From assembly GCF_000165425.1 (NCBI RefSeq), contig NW_001799636.1, positions 62,001 to 126,000 of the forward strand: 64,000 nucleotides of DNA. The letters are read 5' to 3'. Made by a program: the position numbers and the translations under genes. The notes below the pieces were generated by a model. It did no database searches, was not told the origin of the DNA, and saw nothing but the letters and a program-made list of their open reading frames with translations. Positions within the stretch are counted from its first letter, which is position 1. Every line of letters begins with the position of its first letter. Source of the stretch: Paramecium tetraurelia. Lineage: Eukaryota > Ciliophora > Oligohymenophorea > Peniculida > Parameciidae. Of the stretch, positions 47,178 through 60,100 are shown piece after piece.

Positions 47178-47571
47178 TCAAATTGCTGTCAAAGAATTTG
47201 ATCTTTATCTTGATATTGTTTTTTTTTAATTTGGATTTTGTATTGCACTTTTGATCCTTTGCCGACTGTGAGTAGTGCTGCAAGAAGGCATTCTTTTTAA
47301 AGGACTAATGCAAGTCGAATTTCGAGGTGATTCTTAATCTAAATGGATAAAAACCATCTGAAAACCTTTTAGTAATTCTAAAATGCGATGCTACAACAAA
47401 CACTAGGTTTCACAATTGGCAATAGAAGCTCTCAGCACGAAATCATTTTGTATCAACATATCTTGTTTGAGTAAGTAAGTTACCTTTGATCATCCCCTTT
47501 TGTTCATAGGTAATCAAATTCTTCTGATACAAAGAGTACAGTGCATACAACACCTCGGTTTCAATCGCCAT
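47178..47571 (-). CDS. Small basic protein, unknown
   Basis: 123 residues, intron 47462-47483 (22 nt, ends AAG). The N-terminal half is helical (MAIETEVLYALYSLYQKNLI, FVLRASIANCETQCLLQH); the C-terminal half is serine/arginine-rich and disordered (PRNSTCISPLKRMPSCSTTH, SRQRSNSLTAI). No signal peptide or membrane span. No family recognised. Divergent from the oxysterol-binding-protein relative: 86 nt between the two starts. Confidence 0.6.
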
Positions 47572-47657
47572 ATGTATTAATTTATTATAATATATATTAA
47601 ATGCCCCAGATGAGTCATAATTATAAGCTAATACTTTAAATTCTATATTATTATAAA

Positions 47658-49432
47658 ATGGAAGGATTGCTTAATTGTCAAATCGGTTTCTCGACCTAAA
47701 AGTACTATTTCATTCTTCACGACTCTGTGCTGTTGTATTGTAAGAAGAAGGGAAATCGTGTGATTGGATAAATACATTTGTCAATTGCCAAAGTCGAGAA
47801 GAGAGAGTGTTAAATCAATATAACTACAGGAATTGAAAAGTTAATATTATTGTTCGAAAATAACTTCGAGAAGGATGTTTGGTTTGATTGCATCTAAAAG
47901 TAGAATCAGAAATTGCATTTGGAAGATGAATTAGAGAAAGTAAGATCATTACAATATCAATTCGAAAGCACCCTTAAATTTGTGAATAAAACTATTGAGT
48001 AAAATCCAAATCTAAATTCATATTCTGAAAGATTGTAATCCTATGGATCAACCTTCATTGGTATTAATAAAATTGATATTTAGATAAATTAAGCGAAATC
48101 GTAGATCTACTCTATTAATCAGCATAACCAGAATTTCAAAGTTGTCAATCTATAAACTCAATACACACTCAGAGTTTGAAACCAGCACCATAAATCAAAA
48201 AATCATAGAAACTCAAATAACAACAGTACAATGTATGGGGCACTGTAAAACATCAAATTCTTAATAACAACATTTATCAAATGAAATTACCAAGTATACT
48301 CTCATATACATATTTAGTCTACCTCCATTAACCATCAACCATGTTGTAATAAGTAGCTACTCAAATGAAATACATATCAATTTTAGATAGAGCAAGTTCA
48401 ATCAGAGATCCGGATTTCAAAATTGCCTTGATCTTTGGATTTCTTATATCCTAATATTCTGCTATTCCAAAATTATTGCCTCTTCCTTCCAAGATCAATG
48501 AAACCTTTGAAATTGTAGATACCTACAAGTATTTGTCATAACAAATCAATGAAAATGCAATTGCCTTCTTTGCCACATCTCCAAGTCTTGATTACAATGG
48601 ATAAATAGAATATAAGTTCTCATTTGACAATTTGATCCTCGATATTAATTTGGTCAAATCCTTGTTTATTTCTTTTAAGAAAAATCTAGACACTTATAAA
48701 ATCTATTCAACCAATCATCTTATTTCGGTTAAGAATTTAGTAACTCAAAAACCTGAAATCGTAATTGAAGGCAATTTTATAATCGACTTTAAAGGAACCA
48801 AACATGAAATCGAAATCAGATCCAATTAAATTAAGGCAATTGTTGGGTAATTCTCTATCTCTGGTACGACTGATAAAGTATTATTTAATTTTAAAAAGAT
48901 TAAAGCTAATTGCTAATAACTATTATAACGAAGAGTTGATATTGTTTTAAAAAGATGAGAAAGAATTTGAATTCAATAAACACAACCCATTGTTGCCTCC
49001 CTCAGATAGCAGATTTCGACCTGACTTGATTTCTATGCTTGAGGGTATTATTTATTTACTAAACAAGGAAATTACTATGAAGCTTAATAGGAAAAAGATA
49101 AAATGCTTTTTGAAGGCGAATTTCAATAGTCATGGTTTAATCCAGTATAAGCAGATTAAATTATGTATACTATCAATATGTTATATTAAGAAATTCAAAT
49201 GAAAAGAGATATGATTACAAAGGAGGATACTTTACTTAATCTATCCAATGAATAGTTTTATTATTGTATTCACATTAATTACATAATTTATTATATTCAA
49301 TTATCAAATCATTTAAACATACTATTATAAGAAGGATATACATTATTAATATACAATTAAAAAAATCTCTTTTTTAATGCTTCTACATTTTTTAATAGAT
49401 ATTAATAAACTATTCTATTAACAAAAGTATGA
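47658..49432 (+). CDS. Oxysterol-binding protein-related protein (PH + ORD)
   Basis: About 564 residues with introns at about 48144-48172 (or 48141-48172), 48878-48905 and 49045-49067; the last two end AAG. A compact PH domain (EGLLNCQIGFSTQKYYFILH, LSIAKVEKRECQINIT, DVWFDCIQKQ) precedes an ORD domain: MKLPSILSYTYLVYL, DPDFKIALIFGFLISQYSA, IVDTYKYLSQQINEN, NPLLPPSDSRFRPDLISMLE and NYYEAQQEKDKM. ORPs exchange sterols or phosphatidylserine for PI4P at contact sites. The hallmark EQVSHHPP is missing; QINENAIAFFATSP stands in its place. The final ~60 codons before TGA 49430-49432 look non-coding, so an unseen intron or an earlier end is likely. Confidence 0.85.
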
Positions 49433-50062
49433 TCATTTTAACTTTAACTAACAAGGATATAAAATATTTTCATTCTCTTAAATCCTTACAATAATTTTAT
49501 CCCGTAAATATTTATAATATTTAACTGAGAATGCGTCAACTCTATCATAATATAATCTAATTAAAGTAAAAGGAACATTATTAAACGGTAAGACAATATC
49601 ATAATTCAATTAGATTGAATTACTGTACCTTTCTAAGTATACCACCAGATTTATTAATTAGGTAGTATGATATTATGATGATGGTTAAAGCTCTAGAGTA
49701 ATGATTGGTGTATATATTAACATATTGAGGATATTTGGATATAAAATCAAAGAAAACAATGGATTCTTTTATATATTTATTATTTTAGGTTTTATATAGA
49801 TGAGTCTAAGGAGGCTCATTCTAATAGAAATATTTCTAAATAATCTAATAGACGATGATGGAAATAATATTACATTGATATCAGATACTTGTAAAATTGA
49901 ATATTAAGTAAAAATTTGTTGAAATTTTTAATTTTTATTATGATCTAAAAACTAAAGCTTGGATAGGAATTTATGATAAAGATTTATCTTCTAGGGGAGT
50001 AAATGCAAATGCACTTACTTTAATTATTATTTTATATAAATTATTTTAAATATATATATTAA
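49433..50062. other. AT-rich intergenic region
   Basis: About 630 bp without a supported gene. A patch around 49790-49850 has serine/lysine-rich open codons but no start or extension. Confidence 0.5.
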
Positions 50063-50278
50063 ATGTCAAGAGAAAGAGGATTATCAGATTAATTTAATAA
50101 TGATAGAGATAAGATAAGATAATTAGAATCTAACTTGACAGCCTAATATGAAAAGTTATTTGGTCTTGACAACAATTAAGAAATCAACCAATAATAAGAA
50201 AAACCTAATTAGGATTAACCACTTGATTTTTTGAATCAACTTATTGAATCATAACCTAAAAGGAAGTAGAGTTTCTGA
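50063..50278 (+). CDS. Possible 71-residue polar protein
   Basis: MSRERGLSDQFNNDRDKI begins a short Q/N/E-rich peptide with a helical stretch (RQLESNLTAQYEKLFGLD) ending SQPKRKQSF before TGA. It is GC-richer than the flanking spacer, which favours coding. No intron, no family. It could be a chance frame, given that TGA alone stops translation. Confidence 0.4.
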
Positions 50279-50951
50279 TGATTATCAATTTAATTTATTA
50301 TTTATTTGATAGTGCATGGCGATTATGTTAAATCAAATACAGAGCATTCTGTATAATTGTTCATTAATTAAACATTTTCTAATTCTTTATAAACTATTTG
50401 TGATAATTAAGTTAAGCCTATAATTCTGAAGAATGATGTGATGTTGCTCTTCAAATTATCAGTTTGTTGTTTAAAATTAGTAATTACAAGTCAATTCTTC
50501 AGCTGATGAATCTCCAATAGATCGAATTATTTACATGATTTCAATATTGATAGAAAATTAATGCCTCTAAAATGATCTGAATTTTTATATTAAATTTAGA
50601 ACATAATTTTTAATTACTCCAAAATTGTAGTTCTTATTGATTTCGATCAAAAATGTTGTTTTCCTCCATTTTTATTTATTTATAAAAATAAAAACTGTTA
50701 AATATGCATTCACTCTTAAAAATTTGTTTATCAACATCTAAGATAAAAATTTTAATGAGTATTATTTAAAAATAATTAAATTCTTAAGTTCCAAATCTAA
50801 AAAAAATATATATTAATAATATTGAGGTTTTAGTATAATAAACTTTCCTTATAGTAATATAGTAATATTAAGGAGTTGAATGAAATATATCCTAAACTAA
50901 ATTACTGGAATACCTTTTCTTAATTAGTTGATATTTAATTAATAAATTCAA
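50279..50951. other. AT-rich intergenic region upstream of the ABC transporter
   Basis: About 670 bp, very AT-rich, no gene supported. It should contain the ABCC transporter's promoter. Confidence 0.5.
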
Positions 50952-53900
50952 ATGAATTTTTAAGACCAACGATTAAATTTCGAGGACGAGATTTTAACCA
51001 TAAAAGATTATAGATAAACTTGTGGAGACAAACTACTATTTGTTAAGATTTATTCATTAATGAAAGTGAGAGCCTATGAATATGATAGATTGCATAGGAG
51101 CATTAGTTGAAAGAGGAAGAAATCGAGGAGTACGAGGAGTAGACCCCATCGGAAGCACTTTTTTGGCAATTCTATTAATTTTAAAGCGATCAGTACGGAT
51201 TGATGAAACAGCTCATCCTATTCTTCTGGAGTAAGGATTGTTTATGATTTAAAGAACGGTTGACAGTAATTTTCTTGATTCAAATTGTTTAACTCTCTGT
51301 TTAATTAGTGATGCCATTTGTTATTAGACAAGTACTTACTTATGTGCAGAAGGAGGAGAAGAGCATGATGGATGGTTTGATTATGATTGGGGTTATATTA
51401 ATCCTGAAAGTAGTGAGCTTACTTTCAGCTACCCATTTGAAATTGTAGATGGTAATAAAATTAAGATCAATAGAGACTGGTTGGATATGATGCAATGTCA
51501 ATATTAAGTCTAAAGATTATGAGTAAATGTCTAAGAATATCGATGTTAAGCAATACATAACGTACGATTGGTGAAATAACCAATTTGATGCAAGTCGATG
51601 CATAAAAGATAATAACAGCCGTCAATAACCTTATGAATATCATCATAATGCCAATTTAGACAAGTATGGAATCTGTGCAATGTATTTAGTTATTACTTTG
51701 ATTTTTATCTATTAATAAATTGGGATTTCTGTGTTGGTTGGAATTGCTATAATTATATTAACATTGGTAATAAACAATTATTTGGGAAGACACATATTAA
51801 CAACTTAAAAACAAGTGTTATTGAGTAAAGATAATAGAATCAAATAAACAAATGAAGTATTTTAATAAATTAAATTTATAAAAATAAATTCATATGAATC
51901 AATATTTAAATCGAAAATAGAATAATTAAGAGAAGTGGAAAGAAAATGTATTGATAAAAGATTAGAGTGTTATTCATTGAATGTATTTTTTGGTTGGTTA
52001 TCACCTCAATTAATATTAAGTTTAAGTTTTGGACTATATATATATTTGGGAAATTAATTGACTCCAGCTAAAGTATTCCCCATAATAAGTCTTTTGTTGA
52101 TGTTGGCAGCCAATTTATAGCTCTTCCCAATATCAATTAATGCTCTACTAGAAATATCATTATCATTAAAAAGGTTGAGTAATTTTTTTGAAACTCAAGA
52201 AATAATGGATGAATGCATTTCCTAATGTGATGATATGGAATTTTCTATTCAAATCTAAAACGGTAACTTTAGTTGGAATAAAGATTAATAAAAGATATTA
52301 AAGAATGTGTCATTCAATATCAAGAAAGGAGCATTTATTTCTATTATAGGTGATGTAGGATCAGGCAAATCTTCATTTATTTAGGGTTTACTTGGAGAAA
52401 TGGTGTATGATTTAAATGAAAAAAGTCCAAAAATTTTAATTTCTGGTACATTAGCATATGTTGGATAAAGAGCCTGGATTCAAAATGGAAGTGTAAGAGA
52501 CAATATCACCTTTGGAAGACAATTCAATCAAGATTCATATAATCAAGCAATATATTATTCATGTTTATCACAGGATTTAGATATTTTAATCGACGGAGAT
52601 CTAACAATGATTGGTGAAAAAGGCATAAATTTGTCAGGTGGATAAAAAGCAAGAATCAGTTTAGCAAGAGCTATTTATAGTGGAGCCTAAATTCTGTTGC
52701 TAGATGATCCGTTAAGTGCTTTGGATGTACATGTTGGAAACTTTATTATGAAGGAATGTTTTCTTAAGCATTTATCATCCAAAACAAGAGTGTTATCCAC
52801 TCATGCATTGAATTACTCTCAATATACTGACTATATTTATTTACTTTAAAATGGTGAAATTATAGATTAAGGGAACTTCGAAAAAATCTCACAGAGCACT
52901 AAATTCAAAGAGATCGAGTAAAATAATATTATACAATCTAATCATGTAAAATGTTTATAATTAGATGCAAAGAAGAATAATGAATCTAAACAAACAATAC
53001 AACCAATATTAGCCAAAAGAAACAAAGCAATAACCGAAGATATTATTTTGAAAGAAGATCGATAAATAGGAGAAGTTGATTTTGAGGTCTATCAGAAGTA
53101 TTTTATGTATAATGGAGGTCTTAAGAATTATTCAGTGCTAATCCTAATTATGATTTTATGGATTATTTCATAACTCATTTCTAATTTCTGGATTGCTAAA
53201 TGGGCATCAGACACTAATAGTTAAGATCATAATAGTTATGTCTATTTAAGTGTATACTTTTTACTTGGTGTTTTTTAATCCTTATTCGCTTATGCTAGGG
53301 CAGTTTCTGTTGTCAATTCAAGTCTTAAATCAGCATCAAGAATACATAACGAAATAATTGAATCATTGCTAAAAGCTCCATAATGCGAATTCTTTGAAAG
53401 AATCCCAATCGGTAGAATCATGAATAGGTTAACCAAGGATATAAACTCACTTGACATTGATATTAACATCAATATCTCCTTATTTTCTACTAAATTAAGT
53501 TAAATCATTAGTGCCACCCTACTTGCCATTATAACAAGTACTAAATTAATCGTAGCACCTTTTATAATATTCTTTTATTTAAGTTTGAAAATCAAGAATA
53601 TATACATGCAAGCTAGCCGAGAGTTATAAAGACTTGAATTAATTACTAAGAGTCCAATCCTCAGTTATTTTGTTGAATCTTTACAAGGATTAACTATTAT
53701 TAGAGCTTATTAAAAGTCAAATGTATTCCTGACAACTTTCAGCTAAAAGCTCGATTAAAATAGATAAATTATTTATGTTTCAACTGTCGCTAACTGTTGG
53801 TTTACTTAAGTGTTGGGCTTCTCAAGTTTGATCGTTAACATGACAGCTATCACTTATTGTGTTCTTTACCAAAATAATGCATCCTTTATTGGGTTGATTT

Positions 53901-54824
53901 TGACATACGTAGCCAATTTAGATGCTTTGATCTAGTCAACTATTGATACATTAAGTACCTTAGAAAATAATATGATATCCTTTGAAAGGTGTTTGGAATT
54001 TACAAAGATCCCTTAAGAAAAAAGCACTTATACCTTAGAAGTGGAACCAGATTGGCCAAAAGATGGAGTTATTTCATTTGATAATCTAGCTGTCAAATAT
54101 AGACCTGATTTACCTTTAGCTCTTAAGCACTTTTCATTTAAAATACATAAAAATGAAAAGATAGGCATTGTTGGAAGAACAGGAGCAGGTAAATCTACTC
54201 TAGCTCTTAGTTTATTAAGGATTTTAGAAGCCCAGGAGGGTCAAATATTAATCGATAATATTAACATCTCTTAGATCTCCCTAGAGAAACTTAGAAATTC
54301 AATCACTTCTATCTAATAAGATGCTATTATATTTAATGGATCTATTAGATAAAATTTAGATCCGTTTCAATAATTTAATGATGACTCAATTAAATAGGTA
54401 CTTAACGATTGTTGTCTCACTAATTTACTTAACCAAAGAAATGGCTTAGAGACTATGATCAGTGAAAGTGGTGACAATCTAAGTGCAGGTGAAAAACAAC
54501 TCATATGCATTGCTAGAGCTATATTAAAGAGAGCAAAAATTGTTCTAATAGATGAAGCCACAGCAAACATAGATATAGAAACAGAATAAAAAATACAAAA
54601 GGTTATATCAAGTTCATTCTCAAATTGCACTGTTTTAATTATTGCCCATCGTATAAACACTATTATGTTATGTGATAGGTAATTATGCGAATTAATTATA
54701 TAGAATTATAGTAATTGATAATGGATAACTAGTTGAAGAGGGTTCATCATAAGTTTTGCTTAATAATCCATCATCCATTTTTTATAATATATATTAAGAA
54801 GTAATTAAAAATGAAGTATTATGA
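50952..54824 (+). CDS. ABCC (MRP)-type ABC transporter
   Basis: 1,250 residues, introns 51066-51088, 51231-51254 (ends AAG), 51452-51473, 51664-51689 and 54679-54703. Layout TMD1-NBD1-TMD2-NBD2. TMD1 carries the ABCC landmark [18 protein letters not shown]1 has [24 protein letters not shown] and [15 protein letters not shown]2 has [20 protein letters not shown]2 has [14 protein letters not shown], the signature [14 protein letters not shown] and [12 protein letters not shown]. Proteins of this class export glutathione or other conjugates from the cytosol. There is no N-terminal TMD0, so it is a short MRP. ABCC proteins often lack the glutamate after Walker B in NBD1; here it reads DDP, as usual, and NBD2 keeps DE. 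The second intron covers an in-frame TGA. Confidence 0.95.
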
Positions 54825-55704
54825 AGTTATTAATATTTAAGAATATTAATAAGTTTTTCAGTTCCTAATTTATTTTTATTCAAAGATGTTATTTTTTTAT
54901 AATTTATCAAAAAGTTTTCTTTAATTAGTTAATTAATTTAATAAAATGAGGGAAAATAATTAGTATCAACCAATCTAAGTTTCTATAAAGCATATTTATT
55001 ATTACTCTATTAGAATTGTTATCTTTTATATTTAATCCTATAAAGTCTATGCGGTTTAAAATTAACTAATCTTCCAAAATTAATAAATCTTTGGGATTTG
55101 TAATTCTTAACATTATGAAGAAAAAATTGCAAATAAAAATAATATTGTAATATTAGGATCAAATAATTTCTAGAACTTCATATTACCAAATCCTACATAT
55201 TTAAGTTAATCAAAAATATTTTTGAGGTTAATAAAACAAAGAATATTGTTTAAAAAAAGATTTGATAAATAAATATTAGATTTTTTCATAAAAATTTTAA
55301 ACATCAATTAATTAATTAAGATTCTTTTGAATAATTTATATCATAAACAATTTTTACAATTATATATTCTTGTCTTAGTTCATTTAAAATCATTTTAGCA
55401 AAACTCTTGAGTAATGGTATCATTAAAATAGCATTACTATTGTAAAGAATATGAGATATGAAACATAGCAAAAATTAAATTAAAAAAAATTGAAATTTTA
55501 CGAAGAAAAAAGGAATTATCTTTAATTATAAATATTTTGCCTTCAAGAAAATTATTATTTGATGATAGAAAGATATGTAATACTAAAATAATTCAACCTA
55601 TCTTACTATATTTTTCTCTGATAGACATTTTATATATTAATTAATAAAATGTAGAATTTAGTCAATTAATCTGAAATTTTTTGCTCAATTATTAATATTT
55701 TTAG
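54825..55704. other. AT-rich intergenic region
   Basis: About 880 bp of very AT-rich DNA between two plus-strand genes, with many poly-A and poly-T runs. Nothing gene-like was recognised. Confidence 0.55.
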
Positions 55705-58700
55705 ATGTTTTCTATTCTAAGCGTTCAATTTACGATAATTAGTGCGACTTATACATACATTGCATAGAATGATAGTAATCTTGATGGTAATGAATGAATA
55801 ATATTCTCAGGTTGGTTAATTTATAATTCACAATCTCCGTTCATAACGAACTGTGGAGGAGTAGAAATGTTAGGTGGAATAAACTCATTTAATGAAAATA
55901 CAGTGATTAAAAGAATATTTAGCGATTTGAAACCACATTATTAACTTAGGTTAGATTTCTTGATTTGGACGTAAATTTTATTATTTAACAATAGAATGGA
56001 TTCATCTTCAATGACCGATATAGAAGTTTAATTGGATCAAGAAGATTATGCAGAATCTTAAACTTCGTAGGTTATAGAAGAATAAAATTATTGTGGACTG
56101 ACCAATAAAAATGAAAGTATTAAATTGGTTTCATTTACATTTGGACATAATATTGTTTAAGGAATAGTATTTGTTAAATTTAAATATCATGAAGATAATC
56201 GAGTAATTAATTTAACTACACTAGATTTAATGGGGAATGTAATAGATGCACTTAAAATTAGATTTGTGCTCTTTTGAATGTTTCTATTGCACTGGCCCTT
56301 TAAAATCTGATTGCTAGACCTGGCACAATATACATCATATATTTCCTCTTGGTTTATTCACTGATAAAATTATTTTCAATAATTAAATTAATGAATTTAG
56401 TTAGTATTATGAATGTTAAAAATGTGAGTCAACTCTCATTTTAGATTTAGTTTAAACAACTATAACCACTCCAACTTTAAGGTAATCTGAAATTTTTATC
56501 CAATAGGTAAAATATCACATATCATAATTCTATAATTATTGAAGTGTACAATAATGGGACATTGATAATTCTTTTGATTCAGAAATATGGAATAGCGGAA
56601 TTCAATTTACGACTATATTCAAGGTTGGAATTGGAATTATGGGGATAATAAGTACTACTTTAATACTAAATAAACTATCATTTGGATACTTTTTTTCCAT
56701 TTATACCTGGTTGTTCAGATTATTTTAAAAAGGAGTGTGTATAATGTCTGCAAGGATGGAAACTGAATATAATGGAATAATTATGTTACCCTATTTGTGG
56801 AAATAACAAAATCGAAGGATACGAAGAATGCGATGATGGTAATTTTAGTCCTTTTGATGGATGCTTTGAATGCAAATATTAATGCATTTAACATTGTGAT
56901 GAATGTATCTATGGAATTTGTAAAAAATGTGAATTTAGATTTATATATGATGAAGAGAGGAAAATTTGTTTACCAAATTGTTAAGAAGGGATGGTAATTC
57001 CATTTACTGAGAATTTATGTGATCGCTATAATTGGTTGGAGAATTGCAGGTAATTCTGTTTACTTTGTATTAATTCGGATTGTGCTCAATGCGAAAAGGG
57101 ATTTGATTTGAGGAATGGTGTCTGCAATCCTATATGTGGGGATAAAATAGTGTTACCAGATTTAGAAGAATGTGATGATGGCAATAATAAAATTGATGAA
57201 TGTCATGAATGCAAATTAGTTTGTGAGAGAGGATGCGATATTTGTGAAAAGGGTATATGCAAATTAAATTGCCAAAAAACTTATGGGATTGGGTTTTATT
57301 TTGATGATGTAAATTGCAGATAAATATGTGGAGATTCTATAGTTACAGCTTTTGAAGAGTGTGATGATGGTAATGACATTGAATATGATGGCTGCTTTAA
57401 TTGTAAATACTCTTGTGAATAGAATTGTTTGGATTGCTAAAATGGTTAGTGTGTCAAATATCAAAGCAGTTGTGGTGATGCTAAATTATAAGGCTAAGAA
57501 GTGTGTGATGACGGAAACAATGATTAATTAGACGGTTGTTTTAATTGTGCTGTAGAACCTGGTTGGAACTGCATTTAAATAAAACAAAATACTTTTTGCA
57601 ATAGAATTAACCCTCCCCAATTTATTTCTAAGTTCTTATCTATTCAAAATAACAAATAATTAGTCCTTTTCCAATTTTCATAAGAAATAAAAATCATAAA
57701 AGGATGTAATTTAACTGAATCTATGGTCTTAAGCATCCTTAATATCTCAAATTCTGAATATATATTGACATATATTGAGAAAGAAGAGCCTTTAGAAGAA
57801 TAGGTTTAAGAATCTTATTATATAATTTAAATTGAAATTAATACCTAAACTTAATCTAAACCAATCTTATATATAGATTTAAATGCTACTATTCTTAATA
57901 ATGATAATGAGAATATGTAATAATTATAATATGAATTACAACTTGAGGTATCATAATTTTTAACACCAAAATAAAGAGAATATAGCAACAGCATAAAAGG
58001 TGTAAATTCCTATTTCATTTATGGTCAATTAGCAATTGGAGGTTTTTTTTTCCTTATAGGATAACCAGATATTCTTTTTTCCATGTTGGACATTTTACAA
58101 TATTTTTCATATCTTAGGTACATCACAGTTACCTTTCCATTTAATTTAGAAATTTTCTTTCAAATAAGCGATCAAATATCTTTTTCACTGCTTTATGAGT
58201 TCATCAAATTCGAAGAAATTTTAAATTTGATTATTCCACTAAATTACATGAGTCCCTAGTTTGGTAAATTCTTATAATATGATTAAAATGCAGACTTGTT
58301 ATCAAACTTTATCCCTTAAATGATTTAAGGTTTGATTTTTATACTATTTATATTATCTAAGGGTTTTGTTTACAGATTTCTTTACTATATAATGATTAAT
58401 ACTAAACTTTTTATCTGTTTGAATTTTTTGTAATCAATTATTAATTGCAAGTTGATGTTGAGAATATATTAATACTTATATTAAGTAAGCAGATCATTAA
58501 TTAAAGTTCCAAAATATTTTAATAGTCAATAGATAACCAATTTAATGTTTATCAATGGTTGGGATCTAATATTCAAGTGTTTTCTCTACTTAAAAACATT
58601 TGAAAATTATTCAAATAGAAATATCATTTCAATTGTTCTTGCTAGTTTAATTTTAGCCTTTTATGGATACATAATACAGAATTCACTAAGCACAAGTACA

Positions 58701-59153
58701 ATCTTTATGAAAAGCAAAAAGAACTAATATCTTGAATAACGATTTGAAGCATTAGATTTAATTAAATAGATTATTCTGCTTTATGCCTTGATTTTCATTG
58801 ATAAGACTGAAATTATCCAAATAGCTATATTGTTCTTGAATTGTTTAATATCAATGGTAATAATTTTCAATAGAAGAAGACATCAGCATTTATAAAATTG
58901 TGTTTCAAAAATTTTGTCAGAAGGATCAATATTATTATTTATATTCATTTCCTTAGTATATATAAAGGATTTTCCTATTTATATATCAGGTGAACATAAA
59001 ATTATTATCGGGTGGATTCACATTTTCCTTTTGTCATTTATTCTAGCACTACCAATTATTCAGCTTGCTAAAGATTTCTCCTTATGGTTTTATAAACGAT
59101 TGTTGTAAATAAGAAAAACAATTAATACAAGAAAACAAATTTGGTTGTTTTGA
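55705..59153 (+). CDS. DUF4215-type cysteine-rich multi-span membrane protein
   Basis: 1,117 residues, introns 55787-55810, 55971-55994, 56203-56224 and 56482-56506. A hydrophobic leader (MFSILSVQFTIISATYTY) precedes a lectin-like N-terminal domain. Four DUF4215 repeats then follow: C[GND]..I...EECDDGN...DGC..C, e.g. YEECDDGNFSPFDGCFEC, LEECDDGNNKIDECHEC, FEECDDGNDIEYDGCFNC and QEVCDDGNNDQLDGCFNC, interspersed with furin-like CxxC motifs. The C-terminal ~400 residues hold several membrane spans (FILFILSKGFVYRFLYYIM, IISIVLASLILAFYGYI, ILLFIFISLVYI, IHIFLLSFILALPII) and a short basic tail. This is a known ciliate surface-protein plan of unknown role, parallel to the giant gene at 10-19 kb. Confidence 0.87.
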
Positions 59154-60100
59154 ATTGATTCGTAATTTTTGTTTTGTACATGAATATTTATGAGACATAG
59201 AATTAATCTTCAACATAATTTATAGTTATACAAATAACAGTTCAATTCATTTCAATAATATAAAATATTTTGTATATTCATGTTTATTACTTAAATTTAA
59301 CAGCCAAGATTAGATAAAAAATGAAATTTACTTAATTACCTACATGTCTCAATAATTATCAAATTAAAAGATATGAATATTCTAACATTTTCTTCTATTT
59401 TAAGAATGTTAAATATTTATTTCTTCTTTCAAGGATGTAATATCAAATTAACAACTACTTTATCTATTCCTAAACAAAAATTATAATTTATATTAAGATC
59501 ATATTATTATCTTCTTCTTTATATCTTATTATATATTTGATAATAATTTTTTCAAAATGTGTACCTACTTTGCATTCGTTTGGTGAGAAATTTATTGGAA
59601 TCATGTTTATTTTTTATTTACTACGCGGTTCAATTAAAAAAGTATTCATATTTGCTTCTAATTATTAAATTTACATCGCTTTTGAACATGAAATATTTTT
59701 GTTAATATTAGAAATTTGATACCTAGACAAACTTTTTATTATTATCTATTTTATAAGATCTCAAATCTAGAGAATTTTATTACTAATTTTATCTCAAATC
59801 TTAGGAAATTTATCTTCATTCGCTTTTCCATATTGACTTAGAGTATTATCAAAATCTATTGTTCTAGTATTTTAAAGCAGTAACATAAGTTTAAAAAAAT
59901 AAGTAACAATAGAGCAATTTTTCAAATCCTTGAATATTATTATCTTATTTTAACTAATTACAAGAAGTGAAATAATTGATATCCAACTTGTTTTTTACTG
60001 AATCGGCTATTATTCTATTTAATTTGAATAAGCCAAAAGGTTAATATAATTATATTTAATTCAAAATACAGAAAAACAACAAGAATTACAATTTTTTTAA
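59154..60100. other. AT-rich intergenic region
   Basis: Nearly 950 bp of strongly AT-rich sequence without a convincing gene. The last 100 bp open into the coding-like block that follows. Confidence 0.5.
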
